Source of the DNA: an uncultured Eubacteriales bacterium
GTDB lineage: Bacteria > Bacillota > Clostridia > Oscillospirales > QAKW01
Direction: 5' to 3'
Length of the DNA: 20,766 nt
NCBI GenBank assembly: GCA_902492505.1
Contig: CABULU010000034.1
Coordinates: forward strand, 1 to 20,766
Part shown: positions 8,240 to 14,340 of the stretch, in pieces
Numbering within the stretch: position 1 is the stretch's first letter
How the letters are laid out: every line of letters begins with the position of its first letter
Position numbers and translations under genes: made by a program
The notes under the pieces: model-generated
Seen by the model: only the letters and a program-made list of their open reading frames with translations
What the model was told of the DNA's origin: nothing
Databases searched by the model: none

Positions 8240-8759
8240 AGTTTGCGGCTATGTTCATGAGGGCGATTGTGCTCCCGATAAGTGTCCGGTTTGCGGCGCA
8301 CCCGCAGAGAAATTTGAAGAGATGACAGCAATGACATGGGCTGCCGAGCATGTAGTCGGCGCTGCAAAGGGCGCATCTGAGGATATCATTGAGGACTTGC
8401 GCGCAAACTTCAACGGCGAGTGCTCCGAGGTCGGCATGTATCTTGCAATGGCAAGAGTCGCGTTCCGCGAGGGCTATCCCGAAATCGGCATGTACTGGGA
8501 AAAGGCAGCTTACGAGGAAGCGGAGCATGCGGCTAAATTTGCAGAGCTTTTGGGAGAGGTTGTAACAGACAGCACTGAGAAGAACCTTAAAATGCGTGTT
8601 GACGCGGAAAACGGCGCTACAATGGGTAAAACAGATCTTGCTGTTCGCGCAAAGAAAGCCGGTCTTGACGCAATACACGACACAGTTCATGAAATGGCAC
8701 GCGACGAAGCACGACACGGCAAGGCATTTGAGGGTCTTTTAAAGAGATACTTTAAGTAA
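8220..8759 (+). CDS. Reverse rubrerythrin
   Basis: Cytoplasmic non-haem iron peroxidase that reduces hydrogen peroxide (and in clostridia oxygen) with electrons from NADH-linked carriers. The domain order is reversed relative to classical rubrerythrin: an N-terminal rubredoxin-like Fe(Cys)4 domain (CKVCGY at residues 6-11, CPVCGA near 22-27) precedes a four-helix diiron domain. Diiron ligand candidates are in FNGECSEVGMY, the EEAEHAAKF helix (ExxH) and EMARDEARHG near the C-terminus. Length 179 matches the clostridial reverse type. The ATG at 8220 has AAGGAG nine bases upstream, inside the end of perR. The pairing with a PerR-like gene is typical for oxygen defence in strict anaerobes. Confidence 0.94.
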   Translation: MKKFVCKVCGYVHEGDCAPDKCPVCGAPAEKFEEMTAMTWAAEHVVGAAKGASEDIIEDLRANFNGECSEVGMYLAMARVAFREGYPEIGMYWEKAAYEEAEHAAKFAELLGEVVTDSTEKNLKMRVDAENGATMGKTDLAVRAKKAGLDAIHDTVHEMARDEARHGKAFEGLLKRYFK

Positions 8760-8766
8760 AAATCAT

Positions 8767-8800
8767 AAAAAGCCGCCGGACATCTGTCCGGCGGCTTTTT
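8767..8800. terminator. Bidirectional terminator between rubrerythrin and SDR gene
   Basis: Perfect 15-bp stem, A5-GCCGCCGGAC / GTCCGGCGGC-T5, with loop ATCT. It starts seven bases after the rubrerythrin stop and ends nine bases before the opposing SDR stop. Confidence 0.94.
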
Positions 8801-8809
8801 ATTTTAAAT

Positions 8810-9565
8810 TTATGTCTTTGAAAGCTTCATCACAAGCCCGTGCGGCAAAACACGTGCAAGCACACGGTACAGCTTGAAGAAAAAACGAGGAGTATACACC
8901 GCCCTTCCCTTTTGTGCCAAAGCAAGCGACTTTTTTGCGACGGCGGCGGGATTACAGTAAGGCAGCATTTCAAACGTTTTGGATTTCCCGCCCGAAATGC
9001 CCGCAACATCCAAAAATTCCGTGGACATGGGACCGGGGCAGACGGCGAGCGCATTAATCCCGCGAGGCTTAAGCTCCTCCCTTATACACTTGGTAAAGCT
9101 GAGTATATACGCCTTTGTGGAACAGTAAACCGCCATTCGCGGATTCGGCGCAAACGCCGCGATGGACGCAATATTGATAATAAAGGAATTTTTCCGCATA
9201 TATTTGAGACAGGCGGCGCAAAGCCCCGTAACAGCCGCACAGTTAAGCTCCACCATGTCCATCTGCGTTTCCCGTTTCAGTTCGTAAACATACCCTAACT
9301 TTCCGAAGCCGGCATTATTTATAAGAATCCTTATATCGGGGTTTTCCGCACGCAGCATATCTTCAAGCACTGAAATACTCTTCCTGTCTGCAAGGTCCAA
9401 AGCAACAGCCCGCGTTTTTATCTTCGATCCCTGCGCCATTTCCTCCAATCTGTCCGCTCGGCGCGCTATTATCCATATCTCGTCGAGCTCGCAAAACCAT
9501 TGCAAATTTTTAAAAAACTCCCGTCCCATGCCGGCAGACGCGCCGGTAAGCACTGCTATTTTCAA
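8810..9565 (-). CDS. Short-chain dehydrogenase/reductase
   Basis: NAD(P)-dependent oxidoreductase of the classical SDR family, 251 residues. Seen in order: cofactor-binding TGASAGMG (residues 7-14), a basic ARRADRL after the second strand (suggesting NADPH), LDLAD, the NNAG motif, the catalytic serine in NIASIAAF, and the YCSTK (YxxxK) pair, then CPGPMSTEF. The substrate cannot be told from sequence; the hydrophobic C-terminus (FFFKLYRVLARVLP) is like membrane-associated DltE/YqjQ-type members. It starts at TTG 9565: GGAGTG lies seven bases upstream, and the nearby ATG at 9570 hits a stop after one codon. It has its own promoter inside the end of dinB and ends at a shared terminator. Confidence 0.88.
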   Translation of the reverse strand: MKIAVLTGASAGMGREFFKNLQWFCELDEIWIIARRADRLEEMAQGSKIKTRAVALDLADRKSISVLEDMLRAENPDIRILINNAGFGKLGYVYELKRETQMDMVELNCAAVTGLCAACLKYMRKNSFIINIASIAAFAPNPRMAVYCSTKAYILSFTKCIREELKPRGINALAVCPGPMSTEFLDVAGISGGKSKTFEMLPYCNPAAVAKKSLALAQKGRAVYTPRFFFKLYRVLARVLPHGLVMKLSKT

Positions 9566-9596
9566 ATCATATCACTCCGCGGTAATTATTGACATA

Positions 9597-9625
9597 AGTA
9601 TATCATTTAACTTAAATTCGGTCAA
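9597..9625 (-). promoter_or_regulatory. Sigma-A promoter of the SDR gene
   Basis: On the minus strand TTGACC (9625-9620), a 17-base spacer and TATACT (9602-9597). The -35 element overlaps the dinB stop codon, so the SDR gene can be expressed independently of the damage-regulated polymerase gene upstream. Confidence 0.68.
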
Positions 9626-10863
9626 CCTTTAATATTAAAACCGGGCAGTGACGCACCATCGGGACGGATTTCGGGAATATGAATGTCTCCGATAAGCGAC
9701 ATCGGACGGATACTGCTTTTTCCGTAACGTCTTGTAATATCGTCGGCAACTCTGTCAAGCCGCTCCCGCCGCTCAATGCGCCTGATATCCGTGTCAAAGC
9801 CAAGCTGGCGCGCAAAACCGGCGGCAACAAGCTTTATCGCCCGCACCGTAACGGAGCGCACGGCATGTTCCCAATCATACTTTTGGCAAAACAGCTCATA
9901 GGCGTATTTCTCCAGCATACCCGCATTAGCAGTTTCAAACGGCAGCGGACGCTGATACTCACGCGTTTTAAGTCTGTTATCCCTTACTGCTATCTGCACG
10001 GAGGACGCAAGCAGCCCGGACGCGCGCAGCTTACGCGCCACCTCAAGTGTAAGCGAAAGCATAACGGCATGTACCTCGGCGCCGCTTTCAAGGTCACGCA
10101 CTGCGGTAATTCCCTTTCCAATGCTTTTTACAGGCATGCTGCACTCCTGCGGCAAAACCCGCGAACTATCCAGACCGTTTGCATAATACCACAGGCTTTC
10201 GCCGTGCTTGCCCATGCGCAGCTTCAGCGTTTCGAGCGGCAGCGCGGCAAGCTCGCCTATGGTGTCCACCCCTATCCGGCTTAAATTCTGACAGGTTGCG
10301 CGCCCTATACCTATCATGTCAGACGCCGGAAGGTCATATATCATTTCCTTAAAATTCTGCTCGGAAATCTCAGTCGTGGCGTCAGGCTTTTTGAGGTCGC
10401 TGCCCAGCTTTGCAAACACCTTATTAAATGAAACGCCCACGGAAATAGTAAGCCCCAGCTCGGCTTTCATCACCTGCCTCAATTCATCGGCAATCTCCGT
10501 GCCGCTTCCGAAAAGCCGCGTGCTGCCCGTCACGTCCAGCCAGCATTCATCAAGTCCGAACGGCTCGACAAGATCGGTATACCTTTTATATATCTCACGC
10601 GCACGCTCGGAATAATATATATAATGAGTAAACCGGGGCGGCACTATAACAAGGTCCGGGCATTTGTTTTTCGCCTGCCATATCGTATCGCCCGTTTTAA
10701 CCCCCAAAGCCTTCGCACGCTCGTTTTTTGCAAGCACAATGCCGTGCCTGTCCTCCTGACTTCCGCACACCGCAACATACTTATCTTTAAGCGCCGGGTT
10801 TAAAAGGCATTCAACCGATGCAAAAAAATTATTCATATCACAGTGCAAAATAACGCGCGACAT
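9622..10863 (-). CDS. dinB: DNA polymerase IV (Y-family, DinB)
   Basis: Error-prone translesion polymerase, 413 residues. The palm carries the metal-binding aspartates in HCDMNNFFASVE (residues 7-18) and in GLDECWLDVTGS (about 104-115); the DMNNF and DECWLD spellings are the form common in Firmicutes. Other landmarks: GSQEDRHGIVLAKN in the fingers, SVGVSFNKVFAKLGSDLKKPD, the helix-hairpin-helix region GIGRATCQNLSRIGVDTIGEL, and a little-finger domain from about residue 245. The ATG has GGAGGTG close upstream (10869-10875). It is divergent from an XRE-protease gene pair. Its consensus promoter contains a palindromic operator-like site, strongly suggesting repression under normal growth. No C-terminal beta-clamp peptide was clearly identified. 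Confidence 0.95.
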   Translation of the reverse strand: MSRVILHCDMNNFFASVECLLNPALKDKYVAVCGSQEDRHGIVLAKNERAKALGVKTGDTIWQAKNKCPDLVIVPPRFTHYIYYSERAREIYKRYTDLVEPFGLDECWLDVTGSTRLFGSGTEIADELRQVMKAELGLTISVGVSFNKVFAKLGSDLKKPDATTEISEQNFKEMIYDLPASDMIGIGRATCQNLSRIGVDTIGELAALPLETLKLRMGKHGESLWYYANGLDSSRVLPQECSMPVKSIGKGITAVRDLESGAEVHAVMLSLTLEVARKLRASGLLASSVQIAVRDNRLKTREYQRPLPFETANAGMLEKYAYELFCQKYDWEHAVRSVTVRAIKLVAAGFARQLGFDTDIRRIERRERLDRVADDITRRYGKSSIRPMSLIGDIHIPEIRPDGASLPGFNIKG

Positions 10864-10884
10864 AAAAACACCTCCGACTTACAC

Positions 10885-10913
10885 TTGACAAACCTACTCA
10901 TATGTTATATCAT
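10885..10913 (+). promoter_or_regulatory. Candidate distal promoter toward xre-immA
   Basis: TTGACA (10885-10890), 17-base spacer, TATCAT (10908-10913) on the plus strand. The predicted start near 10920 falls within the first two operator-like repeats. It would give a leader of about 115 bases before the XRE start. Confidence 0.55.
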
Positions 10914-10915
10914 AT

Positions 10916-10941
10916 ATGCACGAATATGCACGACTTTGCGT
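10916..10941. promoter_or_regulatory. Operator-like repeats 1 and 2 (tandem, 10 bp apart)
   Basis: ATGCACGAATATGCAC (10916-10931) and ATGCACGACTTTGCGT (10926-10941) overlap, with the TGCACGA half-sites exactly 10 bp apart, on the same face of the helix. They cover the start of the distal plus-strand promoter and lie in the predicted dinB leader. Confidence 0.62.
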
Positions 10942-10953
10942 ATTTACACATCT

Positions 10954-10982
10954 ATTATATACGCACGATATTGCGTTGTCAA
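10954..10982 (-). promoter_or_regulatory. Consensus sigma-A promoter of dinB
   Basis: On the minus strand TTGACA (10982-10977), exactly 17 bases, then TATAAT (10959-10954): a full match to consensus at both hexamers. The spacer is occupied by operator repeat 3. A promoter this strong before a mutagenic polymerase makes sense only if it is tightly repressed. Confidence 0.86.
10961..10976. promoter_or_regulatory. Operator-like repeat 3, perfect palindrome in the dinB promoter
   Basis: ACGCACGATATTGCGT: a perfect inverted repeat ACGCA-N6-TGCGT. It fills 16 of the 17 spacer bases between the dinB -35 and -10, so a bound protein would block polymerase. Confidence 0.7.
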
Positions 10983-11005
10983 TAGCAAAATATGCACGAT
11001 ATTAC
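10976..11005 (+). promoter_or_regulatory. Candidate proximal promoter of xre-immA
   Basis: TTGTCA (10976-10981), 18-base spacer, TATTAC (11000-11005). Its -35 lies back to back over the dinB -35 on the other strand, and its -10 is covered by operator repeat 4, which fits autorepression. Hexamers are weaker than in the dinB promoter. Confidence 0.5.
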
Positions 11006-11007
11006 AC
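10992..11007. promoter_or_regulatory. Operator-like repeat 4 near the xre start
   Basis: ATGCACGATATTACAC shares the first 8 bases with repeats 1 and 2 and bases 3-12 with repeat 3. The left half is conserved; the right half is degenerate (TACAC instead of TGCGT). Confidence 0.58.
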
Positions 11008-11035
11008 AATACGCTAAAGAGGTTTTTACAAACAT

Positions 11036-11413
11036 ATGGAATTCGGAGAAAAAATAAAGGCAAGAAGGTGTGAGCTCGGACTTTCGCAAACTGAGCTTGC
11101 GTCGGTATGCGGCATATCGCTGCGTTCAGTGCAGAATTACGAAAGCGGGCAGCGCCACCCGGCAAATATTTCGATTGTCAAAAAAATCGCCAAAGCACTA
11201 AAGGTCGGGCATGAATATCTTCTTGACGACGCTGCACAGTACGTCATTGACGCCGCCGCACGCGGCGGCGAAAACGCGGCGCACGACGTTGACAGGCTGC
11301 TGTCGGACATACAGGGACTTTTTGCAGGCGGAGAGCTGACTCCGCAGGACAAAGATAAGGTGATGCGCGCCATAAATGAAATTTACTGGGAATCAAAGGA
11401 AACGGTGAAATAA
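11036..11413 (+). CDS. XRE-family transcriptional repressor
   Basis: A 125-residue DNA-binding protein with a lambda-Cro/XRE helix-turn-helix at about residues 5-62 (IKARRCELGLSQTELASVCGISLRSVQNYESGQRHP). A variable linker (about 65-100) follows and the C-terminal tail LTPQDKDKVMRAINEIYW is a type often seen in XRE regulators that pair with ImmA/IrrE proteases. The AAAGAGG ribosome site (11016-11022) is rather far, 13 bases from the ATG. Its stop directly abuts the start of the protease gene. By analogy with ImmR-ImmA of ICEBs1 and DdrO-IrrE of Deinococcus, it probably represses its own operon and dinB through the repeats upstream, and is inactivated by its partner. That regulatory role is inference. 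Confidence 0.9.
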   Translation: MEFGEKIKARRCELGLSQTELASVCGISLRSVQNYESGQRHPANISIVKKIAKALKVGHEYLLDDAAQYVIDAAARGGENAAHDVDRLLSDIQGLFAGGELTPQDKDKVMRAINEIYWESKETVK

Positions 11414-11893
11414 ATGCGTGCCGAATACATAAGAGAAAAAGCCTCACAGGTTATTGCCGCCGCGTCATGCCGCGACCCGTTTGAGGCGGCACGCCTGGCG
11501 GGTGTCAAAGTCACTTTTAAAGACTTAGGCTCTCTCAAGGGCGCTTATTTTCCCGCATTTGAAACGCCTGTCATCGCTGTAAATCAATCGCTGGACGATA
11601 ATATGAAAAAAATTATATGTGCGCATGAGCTGGGTCATCACATGCTGCACGGCAGAACCGCTCGAAGCTGCCGCGAGCTGCGCTTTGACAGCACGGCGGG
11701 GATATTGGAGCGTGAGGCTAATATTTTTGCAGCCGCATTTCTGATTGATTATGACAGAGCGCTTTCCTTTCTGAAGGATGGGTACACAATCGACCAAACA
11801 GCGGCAATTTTGGAAACAAGCGCGCAGCTTCTAAAATTTTTTCTTTCACTTTACGGCATAGCACAGGCTCCGTACGGTAGCTTTTTAAAATGA
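11414..11893 (+). CDS. ImmA/IrrE-type zinc metallopeptidase
   Basis: Predicted cytoplasmic zinc protease (COG2856/Peptidase_M78-like), 159 residues. The motif HELGHHMLH (about residues 73-81) gives the two zinc histidines and catalytic glutamate, and EREANIFAAAFLID further on supplies the third ligand glutamate. The N-terminal segment (PFEAARLAGVKVTFKDLGSLKGAYF, about 22-46) is the usual beta-rich region before the catalytic helix. TAA of xre and ATG of this gene are adjacent (TAAATG), so the two are translationally coupled and probably made in fixed ratio. Known relatives cleave their partner XRE repressor after DNA damage or another signal. It lacks the extra C-terminal GAF-like domain of Deinococcus IrrE, so sensing must differ. 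Confidence 0.92.
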   Translation: MRAEYIREKASQVIAAASCRDPFEAARLAGVKVTFKDLGSLKGAYFPAFETPVIAVNQSLDDNMKKIICAHELGHHMLHGRTARSCRELRFDSTAGILEREANIFAAAFLIDYDRALSFLKDGYTIDQTAAILETSAQLLKFFLSLYGIAQAPYGSFLK

Positions 11894-12058
11894 TATGAAA
11901 AAAATCGTTCGCCATAAATCCCGCTGATTTACGTACACTCGACAAAATCTGTCTGCGGAAAATGTTAAATATTCCAAAAAAATCAAAATAATTTATATTT
12001 TTATTTTCAACACGACGAATTCTTAAATTTTATATCCGAAAATGTCGAACGGAAACTA

Positions 12059-12087
12059 TTGAAAATTGCTCAATTTAACTGTAAAAT
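12059..12087 (+). promoter_or_regulatory. Sigma-A promoter of the DUF6514 gene
   Basis: TTGAAA (12059-12064), 17-base spacer, TAAAAT (12082-12087). The predicted transcript begins near 12094, immediately before the strong ribosome site GGGAGG (12095-12100). The preceding gap from 11894 is AT-rich and shows no gene. Confidence 0.68.
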
Positions 12088-12100
12088 TTATTTCGGGAGG

Positions 12101-12361
12101 GTGAAGAAAATAAAAGAAAGCATTATTACCGAAACAGGCAGTCTTGAGCTTACATACGAAATCACAACAGTTATCAAAGAGGAAATTAAATTTTACGGAG
12201 TTAAGGTATCCGCCGAAAATCAATACGGTGAGATTGAAACCAAAACCGTAAACGACATTACATCTGACAAAGACAAAATCGAAGCGTTTATACGACTTAT
12301 ACAGCTCGGTCACGTGACGCCGACAACACTCCAGGATATCGCTGAAGATTTCATTGAATAA
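12101..12361 (+). CDS. DUF6514-family small protein, start unresolved
   Basis: Small cytoplasmic protein of unknown function. The C-terminal half, VNDITSDKDKIEAFIRLIQLGHVTPTTLQDIAEDFIE, matches the pattern I associate with clostridial DUF6514 proteins (a DISTDK-like motif, then a short helix pair ending in EDFL/EDFI). The first half (SLELTYEITTVIKEEIKFYGVKV) should form a beta-sheet. The start is odd. TTG 12059 is the promoter -35, not a start. GTG 12101 directly touches the ribosome site GGGAGG, and ATA 12110, nine bases after that site, would give the natural N-terminus MKESIITETG. I list GTG as the conventional choice but consider ATA better placed. A terminator begins at its stop codon. 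The gene is monocistronic. Confidence 0.72.
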   Translation: MKKIKESIITETGSLELTYEITTVIKEEIKFYGVKVSAENQYGEIETKTVNDITSDKDKIEAFIRLIQLGHVTPTTLQDIAEDFIE

Positions 12362-12404
12362 AAAGGTACCGCCGGAACAAAATTATCCGGCGGTACCTTT
12401 TTTA
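12361..12404 (+). terminator. Intrinsic terminator after the DUF6514 gene
   Basis: A 16-bp perfect stem, AAAAGGTACCGCCGGA (12361-12376) with TCCGGCGGTACCTTTT (12386-12401), a 9-base loop and a T6 tract. It overlaps the stop codon. Confidence 0.93.
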
Positions 12405-12422
12405 TAATTTTTTCAAAGCCTC

Positions 12423-12453
12423 TTGACACATAATACTATGTATGATATAGTAT
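12423..12453 (+). promoter_or_regulatory. padR promoter with embedded inverted-repeat operator
   Basis: TTGACA (12423-12428), 17-base spacer and TATAGT (12446-12451). Spanning spacer and -10 is an inverted repeat ATACTAT-N7-ATAGTAT (12433-12453), a likely PadR autorepression site. Confidence 0.82.
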
Positions 12454-12473
12454 AAAACATAAGGAGGTATACT

Positions 12474-12794
12474 ATGGATATTCAGTTAAAGCGCGGACTG
12501 CTTGATATCTGCGTCCTTGCGGCAATCAAAAGCGAAGATTCATACGGATATCAGATAATAAAGGACATAAAGCCCTATGTTTCGATATCGGAATCGACGC
12601 TGTATCCTATTCTGCGCAGGCTGGAGACAGCAGGGTTTCTGACGGTACGTTCGGTAGAACACAACGGCAGACTGCGAAAATACTATCATATCACGCCCTG
12701 CGGACTTAAACGCATCGGTGACTTTACGCAGGAGTGGCAGGAAATCATGTCTATTTATCAATTTGTTGTCAAGGAGGAAAAGAAGGATGAATAA
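12474..12794 (+). CDS. PadR-family transcriptional regulator
   Basis: Winged-helix repressor of 106 residues. The compact PadR domain fills the protein: LKRGLLDICVLAAIKSEDSYGYQIIKDI (about 5-32), the recognition segment ISESTLYPILRRLETAGFLTV (about 38-58) and the wing RLRKYYHITPCGLKRI. It lacks a long C-terminal dimerisation extension, placing it in the short PadR-s2 group. The start has GGAGG six bases upstream. It is the first gene of an operon with DUF1700 and DUF4097 proteins; the pairing is widespread in Firmicutes and usually controls envelope-stress or antibiotic-response membrane proteins. The promoter palindrome indicates autoregulation; the ligand is unknown. Confidence 0.94.
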   Translation: MDIQLKRGLLDICVLAAIKSEDSYGYQIIKDIKPYVSISESTLYPILRRLETAGFLTVRSVEHNGRLRKYYHITPCGLKRIGDFTQEWQEIMSIYQFVVKEEKKDE

Positions 12795-13386
12795 GAAAGA
12801 GTTTCTTGATATACTGCAAGCACGGCTTGCCGGACTGCCGCAGAAGGACATAAGTCGGTCACTTGAATTCTACGCTGAAATGATTGACGACCGCATGGAG
12901 GAAGGTATGGATGAACAGCAGGCAGTAAGTGAGATAGGATCTGTTGATGAGGTTGTAACGCAAATTTTGTCGGAAACATCGCTTCAGCACTTACTGAAAG
13001 AGAAAGCGAGACCGTCAAGAACGCTCAGAGCATGGGAAATTGCACTTTTAGCGCTCGGTTCTCCAATTTGGGCGTCGCTCCTGCTTGCCGCGGCATGTAT
13101 TTTCTTTTCGGTGTACATACTTATATGGTCGCTTGTGCTTGTAATATACTGCGTCAGCGTATCGTTTGCCGCAGGTGCGGTTTCTGGTATTGCGGGCAGC
13201 ATAATGCTCCTTTTCATAGGGAATCCGCTCAGCGCACTCCTGTTTTTTGGAACAGGACTTATCTGCATCGGTATCACCATATTCATGTTTTTTGCGTCAA
13301 AGGATATAACGGTGGCTATTGCCGGACTCAGCAAAATGCTTTTAATAAAAATCAAGTCAATGTTTCTCAGAAAGGAGCGGGCATAA
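12787..13386 (+). CDS. DUF1700 (HAAS-domain) membrane protein
   Basis: A 199-residue protein with an N-terminal cytoplasmic helical HAAS/DUF1700 domain (MNKKEFLDILQARLAGLP, then SLEFYAEMIDDRMEEGMDEQQAVSEIGSVDEV, residues 1-60) and four or so hydrophobic helices in the C-terminal two thirds. The ATG at 12787 is nine bases after AAGGAGG and overlaps the padR end by eight bases. The frame is open further upstream but without a ribosome site. In such operons the DUF1700 protein is thought to act with PadR and the DUF4097 protein in envelope-stress signalling, possibly sequestering the regulator at the membrane; that is inference. Confidence 0.92.
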   Translation: MNKKEFLDILQARLAGLPQKDISRSLEFYAEMIDDRMEEGMDEQQAVSEIGSVDEVVTQILSETSLQHLLKEKARPSRTLRAWEIALLALGSPIWASLLLAAACIFFSVYILIWSLVLVIYCVSVSFAAGAVSGIAGSIMLLFIGNPLSALLFFGTGLICIGITIFMFFASKDITVAIAGLSKMLLIKIKSMFLRKERA

Positions 13387-14298
13387 ATGAAAAAATCAAG
13401 AAAAATCGCCGTAATAACAGCGGCGGCTTTTATAACTGCCGGACTTATTATATCGCTTGCCGCAATATTTTCGGCAGGGTTTGATTTCAGCAAATTCAAC
13501 ACCGACACCCTAAAGGAAAAGGTATATACCGCGCCGGGCGAATTTCATAATATAGAAATAAACTGCGCAGAATTTGACATACAGATTTTGCCCTCACAGG
13601 ATGAAACGTGCAAAATAATCTCATGGGAGGGTGAAGAGCTTGAAAACAGTGTGGAAGTGGAAAACGACACATTGAAAATAAGCAACAGCAACAAGCGCAA
13701 ATGGTACGAGAAGATAAACATTACGATAGGTCAGGCACGCACCGTAACAGTATACCTGCCCAAACGCGATGACGCATACGGTGCTCTCGCTGCAAATTCC
13801 TCAAGCGGAAATATCACGCTGTCAGCCGACCTTGAATTTGAAAGCGTAAATCTGATTTCAGCCAGCGGGGATATCAGCGCCGAATTTACAAAGACGTATA
13901 TCCTGTATTTGCAGAGCACAAGCGGAAACGTAAAAGCAGACAGCACGGCCACCTCATCAATCATAGCAGAATCAAAAAGCGGAAACACACGGCTGCTTGA
14001 CATGGATGTAATCAAAGCGACGGCGATGTCTGCAAGCGGAAATATCATACTTGAAAATGTTACGGCTAAAGAAACAGCAAAGGCTACAACAACAAGCGGG
14101 GACATAAAGCTCAAAAGCTTTGATGCGAATATATACGACCTGAAAACGGTAAGCGGAGATATAAAGGGTACTGTAAAATCACCCAAGAGCTTTAAAGCCT
14201 CCACCGTAAGCGGAAGTGTAGACGTTCCGAGCATGTCCGGTCCGAGCATGTGCAGCGCATCAACCACAAGCGGAGACATAAAAATCACGGTAGAATAA
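13387..14298 (+). CDS. DUF4097 (LiaG-like) beta-repeat envelope protein
   Basis: A 303-residue protein with one N-terminal transmembrane anchor (about residues 8-31), no lipobox, and an extracellular domain of repeating short beta-strands. From about residue 135 to the end there are nine turns spelled S-G-N/D/S followed by I/V/T and a strand: SSGNITL, ASGDISA, TSGNVKA, KSGNTRL, ASGNIIL, TSGDIKL, VSGDIKG, VSGSVDV, TSGDIKI, spaced about 20 residues apart as in a right-handed beta-solenoid. The DUF1700 stop and this ATG abut (TAAATG), with AAAGGAG just upstream. Third gene of the padR operon and last before the terminator. Relatives include LiaG in antibiotic-sensing systems; a cell-envelope scaffold or sensor role is inferred. 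Confidence 0.92.
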   Translation: MKKSRKIAVITAAAFITAGLIISLAAIFSAGFDFSKFNTDTLKEKVYTAPGEFHNIEINCAEFDIQILPSQDETCKIISWEGEELENSVEVENDTLKISNSNKRKWYEKINITIGQARTVTVYLPKRDDAYGALAANSSSGNITLSADLEFESVNLISASGDISAEFTKTYILYLQSTSGNVKADSTATSSIIAESKSGNTRLLDMDVIKATAMSASGNIILENVTAKETAKATTTSGDIKLKSFDANIYDLKTVSGDIKGTVKSPKSFKASTVSGSVDVPSMSGPSMCSASTTSGDIKITVE

Positions 14299-14336
14299 AA
14301 AAATCCTGACGGTAAAAATACCGTCAGGATTTTTTT
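14297..14336. terminator. Bidirectional terminator between DUF4097 and epimerase genes
   Basis: Perfect 18-bp stem, A7-TCCTGACGGTA / TACCGTCAGGA-T7, with an AAAA loop. It overlaps the DUF4097 stop codon and ends four bases before the stop of the opposing gene. Confidence 0.94.
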
Positions 14337-14340
14337 ACTG

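Noticed and set aside
10916..11007. Repeats as a small CRISPR array
   Set aside because: Repeat unit is only about 16 bases, spacing is irregular (10 to 35 bases), and there are no cas genes; the placement over promoters fits operators.
10864..11035. LexA (SOS) box in front of dinB
   Set aside because: No GAAC-N4-GTTC-like or CTGT-N8-ACAG palindrome was seen in the promoter region; the only palindromes are the ACGCA-N6-TGCGT type.
10843..11073. 76-codon plus-strand frame through the dinB/xre regulatory region
   Set aside because: It runs through the promoters and operator repeats, has no ribosome site and no recognisable protein features.
11036..11893. XRE-ImmA pair as remnant of an integrative element or prophage
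   Set aside because: No integrase, excisionase, att-like direct repeats or phage genes within the window, and the shared regulatory region ties the pair to dinB.
12059..12061. TTG as start of the DUF6514 gene
   Set aside because: It is the first triplet of a TTGAAA -35 element with a TAAAAT -10 exactly 17 bases downstream, so it would lie upstream of the transcript.
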